In this document: positions 14,012 to 20,116 of the stretch, in pieces
Layout: the number at the start of each line of letters is the position of its first letter
Numbering within the stretch: position 1 is the stretch's first letter
DNA from: a virus
IMG/VR virus record: IMGVR_UViG_3300018415_000056
Coordinates: 1 to 20,116 of that record
Direction: 5' to 3' (one strand)
DNA length: 20,116 nucleotides
Made by a program: the position numbers and the translations under genes
The notes under the pieces: generated by a model
Seen by the model: the letters and a program-made list of their open reading frames with translations, nothing else
Databases searched by the model: none
Told to the model about the DNA's origin: nothing

Positions 14012-14497
14012 TTAGGTCGATGGATCATTGTTGATTGTCAACGGCGTGCTTACAGTGACCTGATAAGTACCATCGGTCGATTGCACAGTCCCTCCAAAAT
14101 CCAAATACGCTAATAGCTGCGATGTGCCATCAGTTCCCGTATCTCGATACACTACTGCTGCAGTTGCAGCGACAGTTGCACTAGTCCATGAGACCGATGA
14201 AAACGAAATCTCGATATCGTGATTTGTTCCATCGACAGTAACAGTTGGCGTCGTTTCCTTGCCTCCTGCCTCATATCCTTCGTTTTCTGGTGGACTTCCG
14301 GTATCGGCAGCCTCGTACCCAGACCCTCCGCTAATCGTTGAGTAATACTCGTCGGACCCCTGAGATGGTGTGTACGACGATGTCACCAATACCATGTTAA
14401 AGGTATGTTGAGTGCTATCAGTCGCCGCATCATCACTGAAATCCATGTTTCCCGCGAGGATGTGTTTCCACGCGTTATCATAGACAAAAGAAGCCAT
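14012..14497 (-). CDS. 161-aa virion structural protein
   Basis: Starts at an ATG with CGGAGAAAG upstream. The opening (SFVYDNAWKHILAGNMDFSD) followed by an FNMVLVTSSYTPSQGSDEYY stretch is a widespread opening of small marine phage structural proteins. The remainder is beta-rich with Ser/Thr/Gly: a TVDGTNHDIEISFSSVSW strand pair, AAVVYRDTGTDGTSQLLAYL, and a final QVTVSTPLTINND strand. No membrane segment or enzyme motif is visible. It is the last gene before a strong terminator, so it closes the head unit. It may be a head decoration, tail or fibre-attachment protein. I cannot choose among these from sequence alone. Confidence 0.7.
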   Translation of the reverse strand: MASFVYDNAWKHILAGNMDFSDDAATDSTQHTFNMVLVTSSYTPSQGSDEYYSTISGGSGYEAADTGSPPENEGYEAGGKETTPTVTVDGTNHDIEISFSSVSWTSATVAATAAVVYRDTGTDGTSQLLAYLDFGGTVQSTDGTYQVTVSTPLTINNDPST

Positions 14498-14549
14498 GTT
14501 GCTTTCTCCGTTAATTAGTGAATAGATTTACCGTTGAACACTGACGGCT

Positions 14550-15161
14550 TTAATAGCCAAGACGGCGGTATTGCGTCGTAAGACGAGCGCCTACTTGTCC
14601 TTGGAGACCACGCTTGCGAGCATCTCCAAGTAACTTCTGGTACTGCTGGAAATGCGCTGCAGCGAGGTTTGGTTGACCCCACTCTTCCGTCAATTGACGT
14701 CGGAGTTTGCTCAGCGCACCTTCGCGCAACAGATCTGACTCCCGAGCAACGAGATTGTCGGGGACATCTGTCAGGCTTTGCGGCACTAACACCGCATACA
14801 CCTCAAAGGTTTTCACAACATTCGGAATCGGATCGATGAACACTTTCAACCCGTCCGTCCAGAAATATTTTGGGTAACCTTCTTTGGCTTGAGTTCGCAC
14901 ATAAGATGGTTGTAAATAAACAGTCGCGTTGTTTTCCGTGCTATACACGCTGTATATGCGCTGGATCAACGCTCCACTAGGGACAGTTAAATCATAAGAT
15001 CCTGTACCGCTAACCGTAGTGATAGAGCTCAGCTCTGAGGTATACAAAGGCGTCGTGCGACAGGCTTCTTGCGCCGTCAATAACAGAGCCCTCTCGATCG
15101 CTGGCTGTGGACACCCAATCAATTCACTGATGATGTCATTCGTAATATTAGAAATCGTCAT
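14550..15161 (-). CDS. Head-tail adaptor-type protein 2
   Basis: A 203-aa protein whose ATG overlaps the stop of the preceding adaptor. It has a similar plan: N-terminal helices (IISELIGCPQPAIERALLLT), a beta segment (TGSYDLTVPSGALIQRIYSV), a KYFWTDGLKVFIDPIP strand equivalent to the YVYPKP strand of its neighbour, and C-terminal helices (DNLVARESDLLREGALSKLR onward to HFQQYQKLLGDARKRGLQG). This is the pattern of a second connector or nozzle-adaptor ring protein. P22- and SU10-type phages need two completion proteins between portal and tail tip. The role is inferred from pattern and position. Confidence 0.7.
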   Translation of the reverse strand: MTISNITNDIISELIGCPQPAIERALLLTAQEACRTTPLYTSELSSITTVSGTGSYDLTVPSGALIQRIYSVYSTENNATVYLQPSYVRTQAKEGYPKYFWTDGLKVFIDPIPNVVKTFEVYAVLVPQSLTDVPDNLVARESDLLREGALSKLRRQLTEEWGQPNLAAAHFQQYQKLLGDARKRGLQGQVGARLTTQYRRLGY

Positions 15162-15793
15162 GTACGAACCTCAACCTCATTTGCTTGTGGGCTATTCGAC
15201 GCATCAGCACCACTGATAATCTTCATTCTGTCCATTGCACTTTGTTTTAAAGCGCCGGCTTTATTGAAGCTCGCGGAAGACGACTCTTTCTCTAAAGCTC
15301 TGCTGGCCGTCAGATCAACAACAGATGCCACATATGAATCATCGACAGATAACGTTCCTGTGAGGCTGACACTGTTCGCAGGAGTAGCTGACACCAGCAC
15401 TCGCAAGGTCGCATCTGATGTTGGTTTTGGGTAAACGTACAGCCGACTCGGGTCGCGATCTTCGTAAATGTAATGCTTGATCTTGGCTCCAGATTCAGTT
15501 CGCCATGCCGGCGCATGACGATCGATCACTGACATTTTTACATTTGTCACAGTGTCGCCCGCTGAAGTGCCAAGCACATCAAGCACGCGGCGTGACGAAC
15601 TAGGAAGCGTTGCAAAAAACTCACCCGCTGACACAACCAAATCCACTACAGTGGACGTCGAATCAGGACGCACATTGGCCACAAACTGCTGCGCCTCAGC
15701 AATAGCATTTAGCAGCTCAGTATCGCTCCATCGAATACCTGTCGGATCTTGTAGTAAAACCCTGACCCGATCGATGACTCCTGCAACGTTCAT
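15158..15793 (-). CDS. Head-tail adaptor-type protein 1
   Basis: A 211-aa protein. The N-terminus (VIDRVRVLLQDPTGIRWSDT, then ELLNAIAEAQQFVANVRPD) is the typical opening of phage adaptor proteins that form the ring under the portal (gp6/gp4-like, 'W.D.EL...I..A' pattern). The middle (AGEFFATLPSSSRRVLDVLG, then the DPSRLYVYPKP strand) is the beta domain, followed by helix VASVVDLTASRALEKESSSA. The order of helical opening, beta 'YVYPKP' strand and a late helix resembles the SU10/DUF6682-type adaptors as I recall them. A ribosome site AGAGGT precedes the ATG. The stop overlaps the next start by four bases (ATGA), suggesting coupled, stoichiometric expression with adaptor 2. Confidence 0.75.
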   Translation of the reverse strand: MNVAGVIDRVRVLLQDPTGIRWSDTELLNAIAEAQQFVANVRPDSTSTVVDLVVSAGEFFATLPSSSRRVLDVLGTSAGDTVTNVKMSVIDRHAPAWRTESGAKIKHYIYEDRDPSRLYVYPKPTSDATLRVLVSATPANSVSLTGTLSVDDSYVASVVDLTASRALEKESSSASFNKAGALKQSAMDRMKIISGADASNSPQANEVEVRT

Positions 15794-15802
15794 AAATTAC
15801 CT

Positions 15803-16009
15803 CTAAATCAAACCAGCTAGCTTCGCGGTCTTTCTGCTGAACTTAATCCCATTTGGAGCAACGACAACGTCGTCAGCGACAGTCGGCTGCACTTCTTCGC
15901 GCGTATAAAACATCAGCATCTCATTTAATTGCGCTTTGGTTGCATTGGCGTTCGCCTTGATACCTTTATTGGCGAGCTGCTGCATGATTTCTGCTTTGGT
16001 GAGTTGCAT
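15803..16009 (-). CDS. Small HeH/SAP-like protein
   Basis: A 68-aa protein with GAGGA seven bases before its ATG. The first ~33 residues (TKAEIMQQLANKGIKANANA, then TKAQLNEMLMFY) form a helix-extended loop-helix pattern typical of HeH/LEM/SAP-like motifs found in small phage head and tail proteins and in nucleic-acid-binding proteins. The rest is a short linker and a basic end (KFSRKTAKLAGLI). Its first 85 bases overlap the preceding gene in another frame. It lies 9 bases before the first adaptor gene. A minor head or DNA-end-binding role is possible but unproven. Confidence 0.62.
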   Translation of the reverse strand: MQLTKAEIMQQLANKGIKANANATKAQLNEMLMFYTREEVQPTVADDVVVAPNGIKFSRKTAKLAGLI

Positions 16010-16341
16010 ATATCCTCGATGATCTTGACGGGGATCTTCCTAGCACGGCTTTTTACGCCTTCAAAAAATGATCCATGTAGTTCAATAAACACCTGTTGAA
16101 CAGGCAAAAACGCCAAGTAAATATCGACGGGACCATTACCATTAGGCGACCCTGACTTTGATATCGCCCAGCCTCTGTCCCAATATGCTTTCTTTACGTT
16201 GACTGTTTTTATCTCGCCATCTTCATCGATCGCGAAATCGTAATCCTTGTTATCGATCAGAGGTGTCAATACACGACACCCCTTCTCGATATAGAACGCG
16301 AGACCAAGAGCCTCAACTGTTTGCCATCTTAATGACGACAT
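15925..16341 (-). CDS. PD-(D/E)XK nuclease-like protein
   Basis: A 138-aa protein between the coat and head-completion genes. Residues 1-90 follow the order of the PDDEXK_5 type (group I intron endonuclease-like): a first helix with E10, the KGCRVLTPLID strand, YDFAIDEDGE carrying D35, then IKTVNVKKAYW with K50, and a later DIYLAFLPVQQVFIEL strand pair. In the active-site pattern D-x(n)-[E/Q]-x-K the visible residues are D35 and N48-V-K50, so Asn stands where Glu or Gln is usual. The C-terminal ~28 residues are Ser/Lys/Arg-rich and overlap the next gene. It might cleave branched DNA, act as a homing or packaging-linked nuclease, or be an inactive relative. The fold is an inference from pattern. 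Confidence 0.62.
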   Translation of the reverse strand: MSSLRWQTVEALGLAFYIEKGCRVLTPLIDNKDYDFAIDEDGEIKTVNVKKAYWDRGWAISKSGSPNGNGPVDIYLAFLPVQQVFIELHGSFFEGVKSRARKIPVKIIEDICNSPKQKSCSSSPIKVSRRTPMQPKRN

Positions 16342-16368
16342 CGTTGTCGACTCTTAGTCCCGTCCTAC

Positions 16369-17235
16369 TTAGGCTCCGTCTCCGAGGCCGATAGCAACAC
16401 CTGCGTCTGGGTGAACAGCCTTGAAGCCGTACACTTGCAGACCGCGCACGCCGTCACCGAACTGAGATTCCAGACGGATTGTCTCTGTCTTCACGAACTG
16501 TGATGCAAAGCTCATGAACGCTTTCGTGCCAGCAATCGCAACTTTTTCAGATTGCGCGTTGGTTGAAAGATTGTTAGAGCTGTACACAGTGAAGCGATCG
16601 ATCTGACCAACACGTCCATTACGCAAGATTGACTGAGCGTCACCTGCTAATGAAGCGTCTTTCAAATCAGATGACTTGAGCGCTGTGATTGCTGATGGAG
16701 GAAGAACAATGTAACGACCAGTTTCTGGCACGTTAAGTTCATCCAGCTTTTGACCGGCAAGCAAGATCAGATCCAAGATATTTGTCTTATTGACAGTTGT
16801 ATCTGAACCCAAATTAGACAGGTCGATAGATGTAGTCGCTGCAGTTGCCATTCCGGCCAACACTTGCGTGTCGATTGCGATTTTCATCTTCTCAGCCGCG
16901 TCTTGCGTTGCTGCGTTGATCAAGTTGATGTCTGACTGAGCACCAAGTACATCATCGACTTTGAACGCATAGCTTTTCGCTTTGTCGACCAAAAGTTCGA
17001 TAATGTTTTCACCCAGAGTCTCATAAGAGATTGAAGGTGACATTGGATTGTAGTCAGCAATTGTAATTGCTGGGGGAACACGGATGTTCACTTTGTCGCC
17101 AGCATTACGGATTTCGCCTTCATAGTCATTGTTCGTGACTTCTGAAAGCACGGTAGACGCATAAAAACGCGTCTGCAATTTTTTGGACCAAATTTCAGGT
17201 ACGAAATTGGCCATGGTTCCTGTGATTAAAGCCAT
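16369..17235 (-). CDS. Major capsid protein
   Basis: A 288-aa coat protein 22 bases after the scaffold gene, with a strong GGGAG ribosome site. The N-terminus (FVPEIWSKKLQTRFYAST, then NDYEGEIRNAGDKVNIRVPP) and the following ISYETLGENIIELLVDKAKS with a VDDVLGAQSD segment match the pattern of HK97-fold coats related to P22 gp5: an 'F.PE.W' opening, 'GEI...GD.V.I' strands, and 'FKVDDV..AQ'. The C-terminal ~70 residues carry the usual beta-rich axial domain with the TKAFMSFASQFVKTE and VRGLQVYGFKAVHPD segments. The length is short for P22 (430 aa), so there is no large inserted domain. Expected in hundreds of copies per head. Confidence 0.9.
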   Translation of the reverse strand: MALITGTMANFVPEIWSKKLQTRFYASTVLSEVTNNDYEGEIRNAGDKVNIRVPPAITIADYNPMSPSISYETLGENIIELLVDKAKSYAFKVDDVLGAQSDINLINAATQDAAEKMKIAIDTQVLAGMATAATTSIDLSNLGSDTTVNKTNILDLILLAGQKLDELNVPETGRYIVLPPSAITALKSSDLKDASLAGDAQSILRNGRVGQIDRFTVYSSNNLSTNAQSEKVAIAGTKAFMSFASQFVKTETIRLESQFGDGVRGLQVYGFKAVHPDAGVAIGLGDGA

Positions 17236-17257
17236 TGGTTAGTCTCCCAAATACAGG

Positions 17258-18244
17258 CTAGATGACACGTCCCTCTTTTAAAGCTTGATCAATTTCAAGC
17301 TCATGTTTGAGGTACTCGGTAGGTGACATCGCATCAATTTCCGCACGGCTCCAATTCTTCCTGCCTTCCGGTTTTGGCTTTGTAGATCGAGTCTTGGGCT
17401 CAGCGATTTCTCGCGCTTGCTCAAGGGTCTGCGTCACCGGTTTCGGTTTGACTAAGGTGTCCTTGTAACTGTTTAGAAGATCGACGACATCCTCGGATGA
17501 TCCCTTCTCAACCACTTGTCGCATATACGACGGCTGGGCATCCAACCACTCCCTAAATGACTCGGTCTGTGCAACTTCAAAAGCATCCGGATGGACAGCC
17601 AAAATCGCATTCTGGTGTTCAAGCTTCGCGCGCTCTTGAGCGTCAACTTGAGAGTGATTTCTCATCTCATTAGCTTGGCTCTTGAACCCTTCAAGCTCAG
17701 ATTGCAGACGATGAATTTGTCCAAGCAACGGCTTCGCAAGATCAGGGTATTCCTCCGTCAACCGTGCAAGATCTGCATCGGTCGCGGCTGGAGCCATGAC
17801 TTGCGTTTTTAAAGTTGCGACCTCGCCAGCAAGATCAGTCACGCGCTGTCTAAGAGTGTCGTTTTCACGCCTCAAAGAAGCCGTTTCTTGAGTGGCCTTG
17901 GTCATACGACGTTGAGCGTCTTTGATTCGTTTTTCAGCGTTCTGGATGGTTAACTGATCCGTTTCCGCTGACTTCGAGTCCTGCTCTGTCTCAGCTTCAG
18001 TTTCTTCAGTCTCATCTTTGCCAGATTCTTCCGCCTGTGGTTGTTCGGCTTCGGTCTCGGGTTGGGTCTCTTCATCGACAGTATCCTCTTCAATAGCCTC
18101 TTCAACCGTTTCAGCATCTGCTGTGGCTTCCGGCTTTTGTTCGGGTGTCTCTGATTTGTCCTTCTGTGCATATAATTCAGCGTGTAGGCGATCTGCCTCT
18201 GCTTCCATATCTGCCAGCTTACTGTTTGCGAATTCTTCGCTCAT
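17258..18244 (-). CDS. Capsid scaffolding protein
   Basis: A 328-aa protein directly upstream of the major capsid gene. Residues ~28-96 are extremely acidic (Glu/Asp/Thr/Gln, low complexity). Residues ~100-150 form a charged coiled coil (KRIKDAQRRMTKATQETASL onward). Residues ~180-220 hold further helices. The C-terminal ~60 residues are basic (KPKPEGRKNWSRAEIDAM) and end in a helical tail. An acidic disordered start, central coiled coil and basic coat-binding C-terminal helix is the usual scaffold plan, as in P22 gp8. Scaffolds direct coat assembly and leave the procapsid. The start ATG has AGGAGAG upstream. The call rests on architecture and gene position, not on a diagnostic motif. Confidence 0.85.
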   Translation of the reverse strand: MSEEFANSKLADMEAEADRLHAELYAQKDKSETPEQKPEATADAETVEEAIEEDTVDEETQPETEAEQPQAEESGKDETEETEAETEQDSKSAETDQLTIQNAEKRIKDAQRRMTKATQETASLRRENDTLRQRVTDLAGEVATLKTQVMAPAATDADLARLTEEYPDLAKPLLGQIHRLQSELEGFKSQANEMRNHSQVDAQERAKLEHQNAILAVHPDAFEVAQTESFREWLDAQPSYMRQVVEKGSSEDVVDLLNSYKDTLVKPKPVTQTLEQAREIAEPKTRSTKPKPEGRKNWSRAEIDAMSPTEYLKHELEIDQALKEGRVI

Positions 18245-18282
18245 ACGTCTCTCCTGTGTGGGACGGTTGTCCGTGAGTCCAC

Positions 18283-18306
18283 AAAAAAAGGCCGCGACCA
18301 GCGACC
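18283..18306 (-). terminator. Rho-independent terminator before scaffold gene
   Basis: Read on the minus strand there is a six-pair stem GGTCGC / GCGGCC (one G-U pair) with a five-base loop, followed at once by seven T residues. Plus-strand arms are 18290-18295 and 18301-18306, and the A run is 18283-18289. It sits 17 bases after the 60-aa gene and 39 bases before the scaffold start. Orientation fits only the minus-strand genes. Confidence 0.75.
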
Positions 18307-18322
18307 CTCTTTGCTACTGCTT

Positions 18323-18505
18323 TTACGCAGATTCTGCTTGGTCTGTAAGAATACAAACCGCTTCATAATTTACTTTTGGGCTCGGTGCTGTCTGAAGAAA
18401 AAACTCTCTTGCTTCAAAGCACTTCGCCATTGTCGTGTAAATGCTTACCGGCATGACTTTGATTTCTTGGTTGATAATCAACACAGCAACCAAGACCCAG
18501 CTCAT
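18323..18505 (-). CDS. 60-aa hypothetical protein, hydrophobic N-terminus
   Basis: This frame starts at an ATG three bases after the stop of the preceding gene, with a GAGAAG ribosome site inside that gene's end. The product begins with a short hydrophobic stretch (SWVLVAVLII) and has two cysteines, C29 and C51, with a C-x3-R helix-like segment between them. Similar short proteins with a leading hydrophobic strand and paired cysteines recur near portal genes of marine phages, but I know no function. It ends 17 bases before a terminator hairpin, so it closes the portal transcription unit. It could be a secreted or virion-surface peptide, or simply unknown. Confidence 0.6.
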   Translation of the reverse strand: MSWVLVAVLIINQEIKVMPVSIYTTMAKCFEAREFFLQTAPSPKVNYEAVCILTDQAESA

Positions 18506-18508
18506 GAC

Positions 18509-18787
18509 TTACTTCTCTGCCAACTTTCTTAATCGGCTACGCAGTTCTAGCACTTCACGCAACACTTCACATCGGCCCTGCGCTTTCTGGACCGCTGACG
18601 GCTCCATCTGTTCCAGCCGGTCCCGCTCCACCTCCAAGCAATTCAGGAGGTATGCTTCCATTTCCGCCCATTGCGGGTTCTGCACCAAGTTGAGGAGCCT
18701 GCGGCCCCATTCCTCCGTTAGCTTGTTGCTGTTGGAGTAAAGCTTCTTGTAATCCAGCGAGTTGTTGCTGCTCAAGTTGTTGCTCAT
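18509..18787 (-). CDS. Small conserved phage protein overprinted on portal 3' end
   Basis: A 92-aa, mostly helical protein. I start it at the ATG at 18787; one codon upstream is a TTG that could extend it, but the ATG has an AAGG about 9 bases ahead. The first ~25 residues are Asn/Ser-rich, followed by a patterned helical core: EEWGRRLLNLVQNPQWAEME, then YLLNCLEVERDRLEQ, then GRCEVLREVLELRSRLRKL. The 'NPxW...L...E..R..LE' pattern resembles small uncharacterised proteins often coded just after the portal in marine podoviruses. That is recollection, not a search. About 221 bases of the gene overlap the portal frame. Function is unknown. A role in head assembly is inferred from position only. 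The ordered amphipathic pattern inside the overlap, against the low-complexity portal frame, argues that this frame is real. Confidence 0.72.
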   Translation of the reverse strand: MSNNLSSNNSLDYKKLYSNSNKLTEEWGRRLLNLVQNPQWAEMEAYLLNCLEVERDRLEQMEPSAVQKAQGRCEVLREVLELRSRLRKLAEK

Positions 18788-20116
18788 CAATCAATACCTT
18801 ATCCGCTTCTAGATCTAACGATCCGGCGATTTGTGACAGCAACTCACGGCGGTCAACCAGATTCATGTCGACCTGATTAGTCGTCATCTGGAGGAACTGC
18901 ATGAGGCGCTGCGAACGAATTTCTTTTGCAATCAGAGCACTCGATCCACGGGCATACACTTGCATGTCCCCTTTGACAGAATCGTCGTAACCAAACTGCA
19001 TAATGAAGTTGTAATAGCTAGTCAGCAGCGGCGATGTCAGGAAGTCGTCAATATTCTTTACGACAGACTTCAACACAGTGTTCGCTGCGCTGAACAACAT
19101 CGACATTCCTGCCGCTGTTTTGTTTAAGCCTTGGCTCTGCTGACCATGGGTATAAGATGGCAACGATGTCTCTTCATCGGCAAACCGGCGCATCATATCA
19201 ATCAGTGTCGCTAACCCCTGACCGACCGCGTTTGGCTGATAGAACCTCAGCAAGGGCTGTGAAGGGTCGCCACCTGATCGCAACCATGTCTTCCATGGAG
19301 CTAAATCCGTTGGATCCTCGCCCTCGGTCAGCAGATCAAGGTTGACCTCAACCTGTGGCGTCGATGCTAACGCAGAGTTATCAATGTACATCCGCACAGC
19401 AGCATTTAACGTCTCTTGTGAGTCGCGCATCATGCGAGCAATGCCAACACCCCAAAAACGGTGCGGGACTCGCTCAAACGGTACAGCTTGGTAAGGAATC
19501 TGTTGGACAGAGTTGTATGGGTTAAGACGGGCCATCAACACCCGACCCTCACATACCCAGACCTGAGCATAATGCTCCATGGTTGGGTTTTCCATCTGCA
19601 CGCCAGCCTGCTCAAGCATGTCGCCGTCAATGACTCCCCAATACTCAAGCACCTCAAACCGACCTGACTCCGGATCAGTATCGATTCCGGCCAAGCGTCT
19701 ACGCTCAATCTCATGTTCTAATAACGTGTGATTGCCGGTCTCATAAGTGCTGATCAATGTTTCAATGACGTCCTGAGAGAAACGCGGATTATCTCTATGC
19801 AAATCACGCAGCTGCTGACGGGTCAACGTATGCCGCTGAAAAACGCCCTGACAATCTTTAATTGATGTCGCGTATGGGTCTGGGTAGAAATCAAAGATCG
19901 AGACGAACTCTGAATGCGGACATGGCGTTTCTTCCGTCATGTGCGTCCAGCCATTCTCAGTCTGACCCCAACGCTCTTGACGCTTGATGTGCATGACAGC
20001 ACCCTTCATCACGCCACTGCCGAACAAACACATCTCTAGCAGCAAAGATTTCACTTCGCCTTCAACGTTCTGCTCGACCATATAATCTTCGATGACTTCC
20101 GTCATCTTCTCGGCTG
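18567..20116 (-). CDS. Portal protein (5' end outside window)
   Basis: Dodecameric portal rings occupy one capsid vertex, form the DNA packaging channel and connect head to tail. The frame is open to the window edge: three codons (Ala-Glu-Lys) precede the first visible Met at 20105, so that Met is internal and the true start lies upstream. Portal-type hallmarks are a DFYPDPYATSIKD segment, then a stretch with ERVPHRFWGVGIARMMRDSQ followed by LNAAVRMYIDNSALAS and a P-Q-V-E-V strand. This matches the helix and strand order of P22/T7-type portals, whose wing and stem region carries a 'GxGxxxxxxDxQ...LN' pattern. The last ~70 residues are Gln-, Gly-, Pro- and Ala-rich and probably disordered. That tail shares its DNA with the next gene in another frame. 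Position upstream of scaffold and coat fits. The family call is from recognition by eye. The exact portal subfamily is uncertain. Confidence 0.88.
   Translation of the reverse strand, partial: AEKMTEVIEDYMVEQNVEGEVKSLLLEMCLFGSGVMKGAVMHIKRQERWGQTENGWTHMTEETPCPHSEFVSIFDFYPDPYATSIKDCQGVFQRHTLTRQQLRDLHRDNPRFSQDVIETLISTYETGNHTLLEHEIERRRLAGIDTDPESGRFEVLEYWGVIDGDMLEQAGVQMENPTMEHYAQVWVCEGRVLMARLNPYNSVQQIPYQAVPFERVPHRFWGVGIARMMRDSQETLNAAVRMYIDNSALASTPQVEVNLDLLTEGEDPTDLAPWKTWLRSGGDPSQPLLRFYQPNAVGQGLATLIDMMRRFADEETSLPSYTHGQQSQGLNKTAAGMSMLFSAANTVLKSVVKNIDDFLTSPLLTSYYNFIMQFGYDDSVKGDMQVYARGSSALIAKEIRSQRLMQFLQMTTNQVDMNLVDRRELLSQIAGSLDLEADKVLIDEQQLEQQQLAGLQEALLQQQQANGGMGPQAPQLGAEPAMGGNGSIPPELLGGGAGPAGTDGAVSGPESAGPM

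Noticed and set aside
14546-14558. Small hairpin at the end of the second adaptor gene as a terminator
   Set aside because: Only four pairs (GGCT/AGCC) and no T run after it on the minus strand.
17950-18171. Lys/Arg-rich 73-aa frame inside the scaffold gene
   Set aside because: It is the frame-shifted reading of the Glu-rich repeat of the scaffold; no ribosome site or ordered pattern.
18262-18283. T7-like promoter suggested by GACTCAC in the scaffold leader
   Set aside because: Only seven bases match the T7 promoter core and the rest does not; I see no second intergenic copy in the window to define a phage promoter.

Overview
This window is a late-gene (virion structure and lysis) segment of a tailed bacteriophage genome, most likely a marine phage with a short-tailed, P22-like type of virion. 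Every gene I can support lies on the minus strand, so the window reads biologically from 20116 down to 1. There is no tRNA, integrase, replication gene or host gene. The marine and podovirus-like assignments are inferences. They rest on protein styles common in marine viral genomes (cupredoxin-bearing fibre, LamG fibre, EF-hand membrane protein, N-terminal fibre anchor modules) and on a P22-type coat with scaffold and paired head-completion proteins.

Layout in transcription order. (1) Head module, 20116-14012: portal protein (its 5' part lies outside the window), a 92-aa protein whose gene is overprinted on the portal 3' end, a 60-aa protein, a rho-independent terminator, scaffold, major capsid protein, a PD-(D/E)XK nuclease-like protein, a small HeH/SAP-like protein, two head-tail adaptor-type proteins and a 161-aa structural protein. 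(2) A strong terminator with a UNCG-type tetraloop at 13984-14006. (3) Receptor-binding/fibre module, 13971-3501: a beta-propeller-like fibre, a 117-aa virion protein, a glycine-rich fibre protein, a 122-aa virion-associated protein, a three-LamG fibre sharing its N-terminal anchor with the first fibre, a 1451-aa fibre with a copper-site-bearing cupredoxin domain, and a fibre-tail adaptor. (4) Membrane/lysis module, 3498-1525: a coiled-coil protein with a C-terminal membrane segment, an EF-hand protein with two membrane segments, a 3TM-type holin, another coiled-coil/membrane protein, and a GH24 T4-type lysozyme with Cys at the catalytic Asp position. (5) A tail (nozzle/stabilisation-like) protein whose 507-codon frame is open to the window edge at position 1.

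The genes are tightly packed. No non-coding stretch exceeds about 80 bases, and several junctions are stop/start overlaps (TAATG, TGATG, TAGTG, ATGA). Three starts are GTG, and three reading frames that open further upstream with TTG are better started at internal ATG or GTG codons. The points most worth a second look are the cupredoxin domain in the giant fibre, the EF-hand membrane protein beside the holin, the nuclease-fold gene in the head module, the overprinted portal C-terminus, and the two terminators inside an otherwise continuous late gene array.
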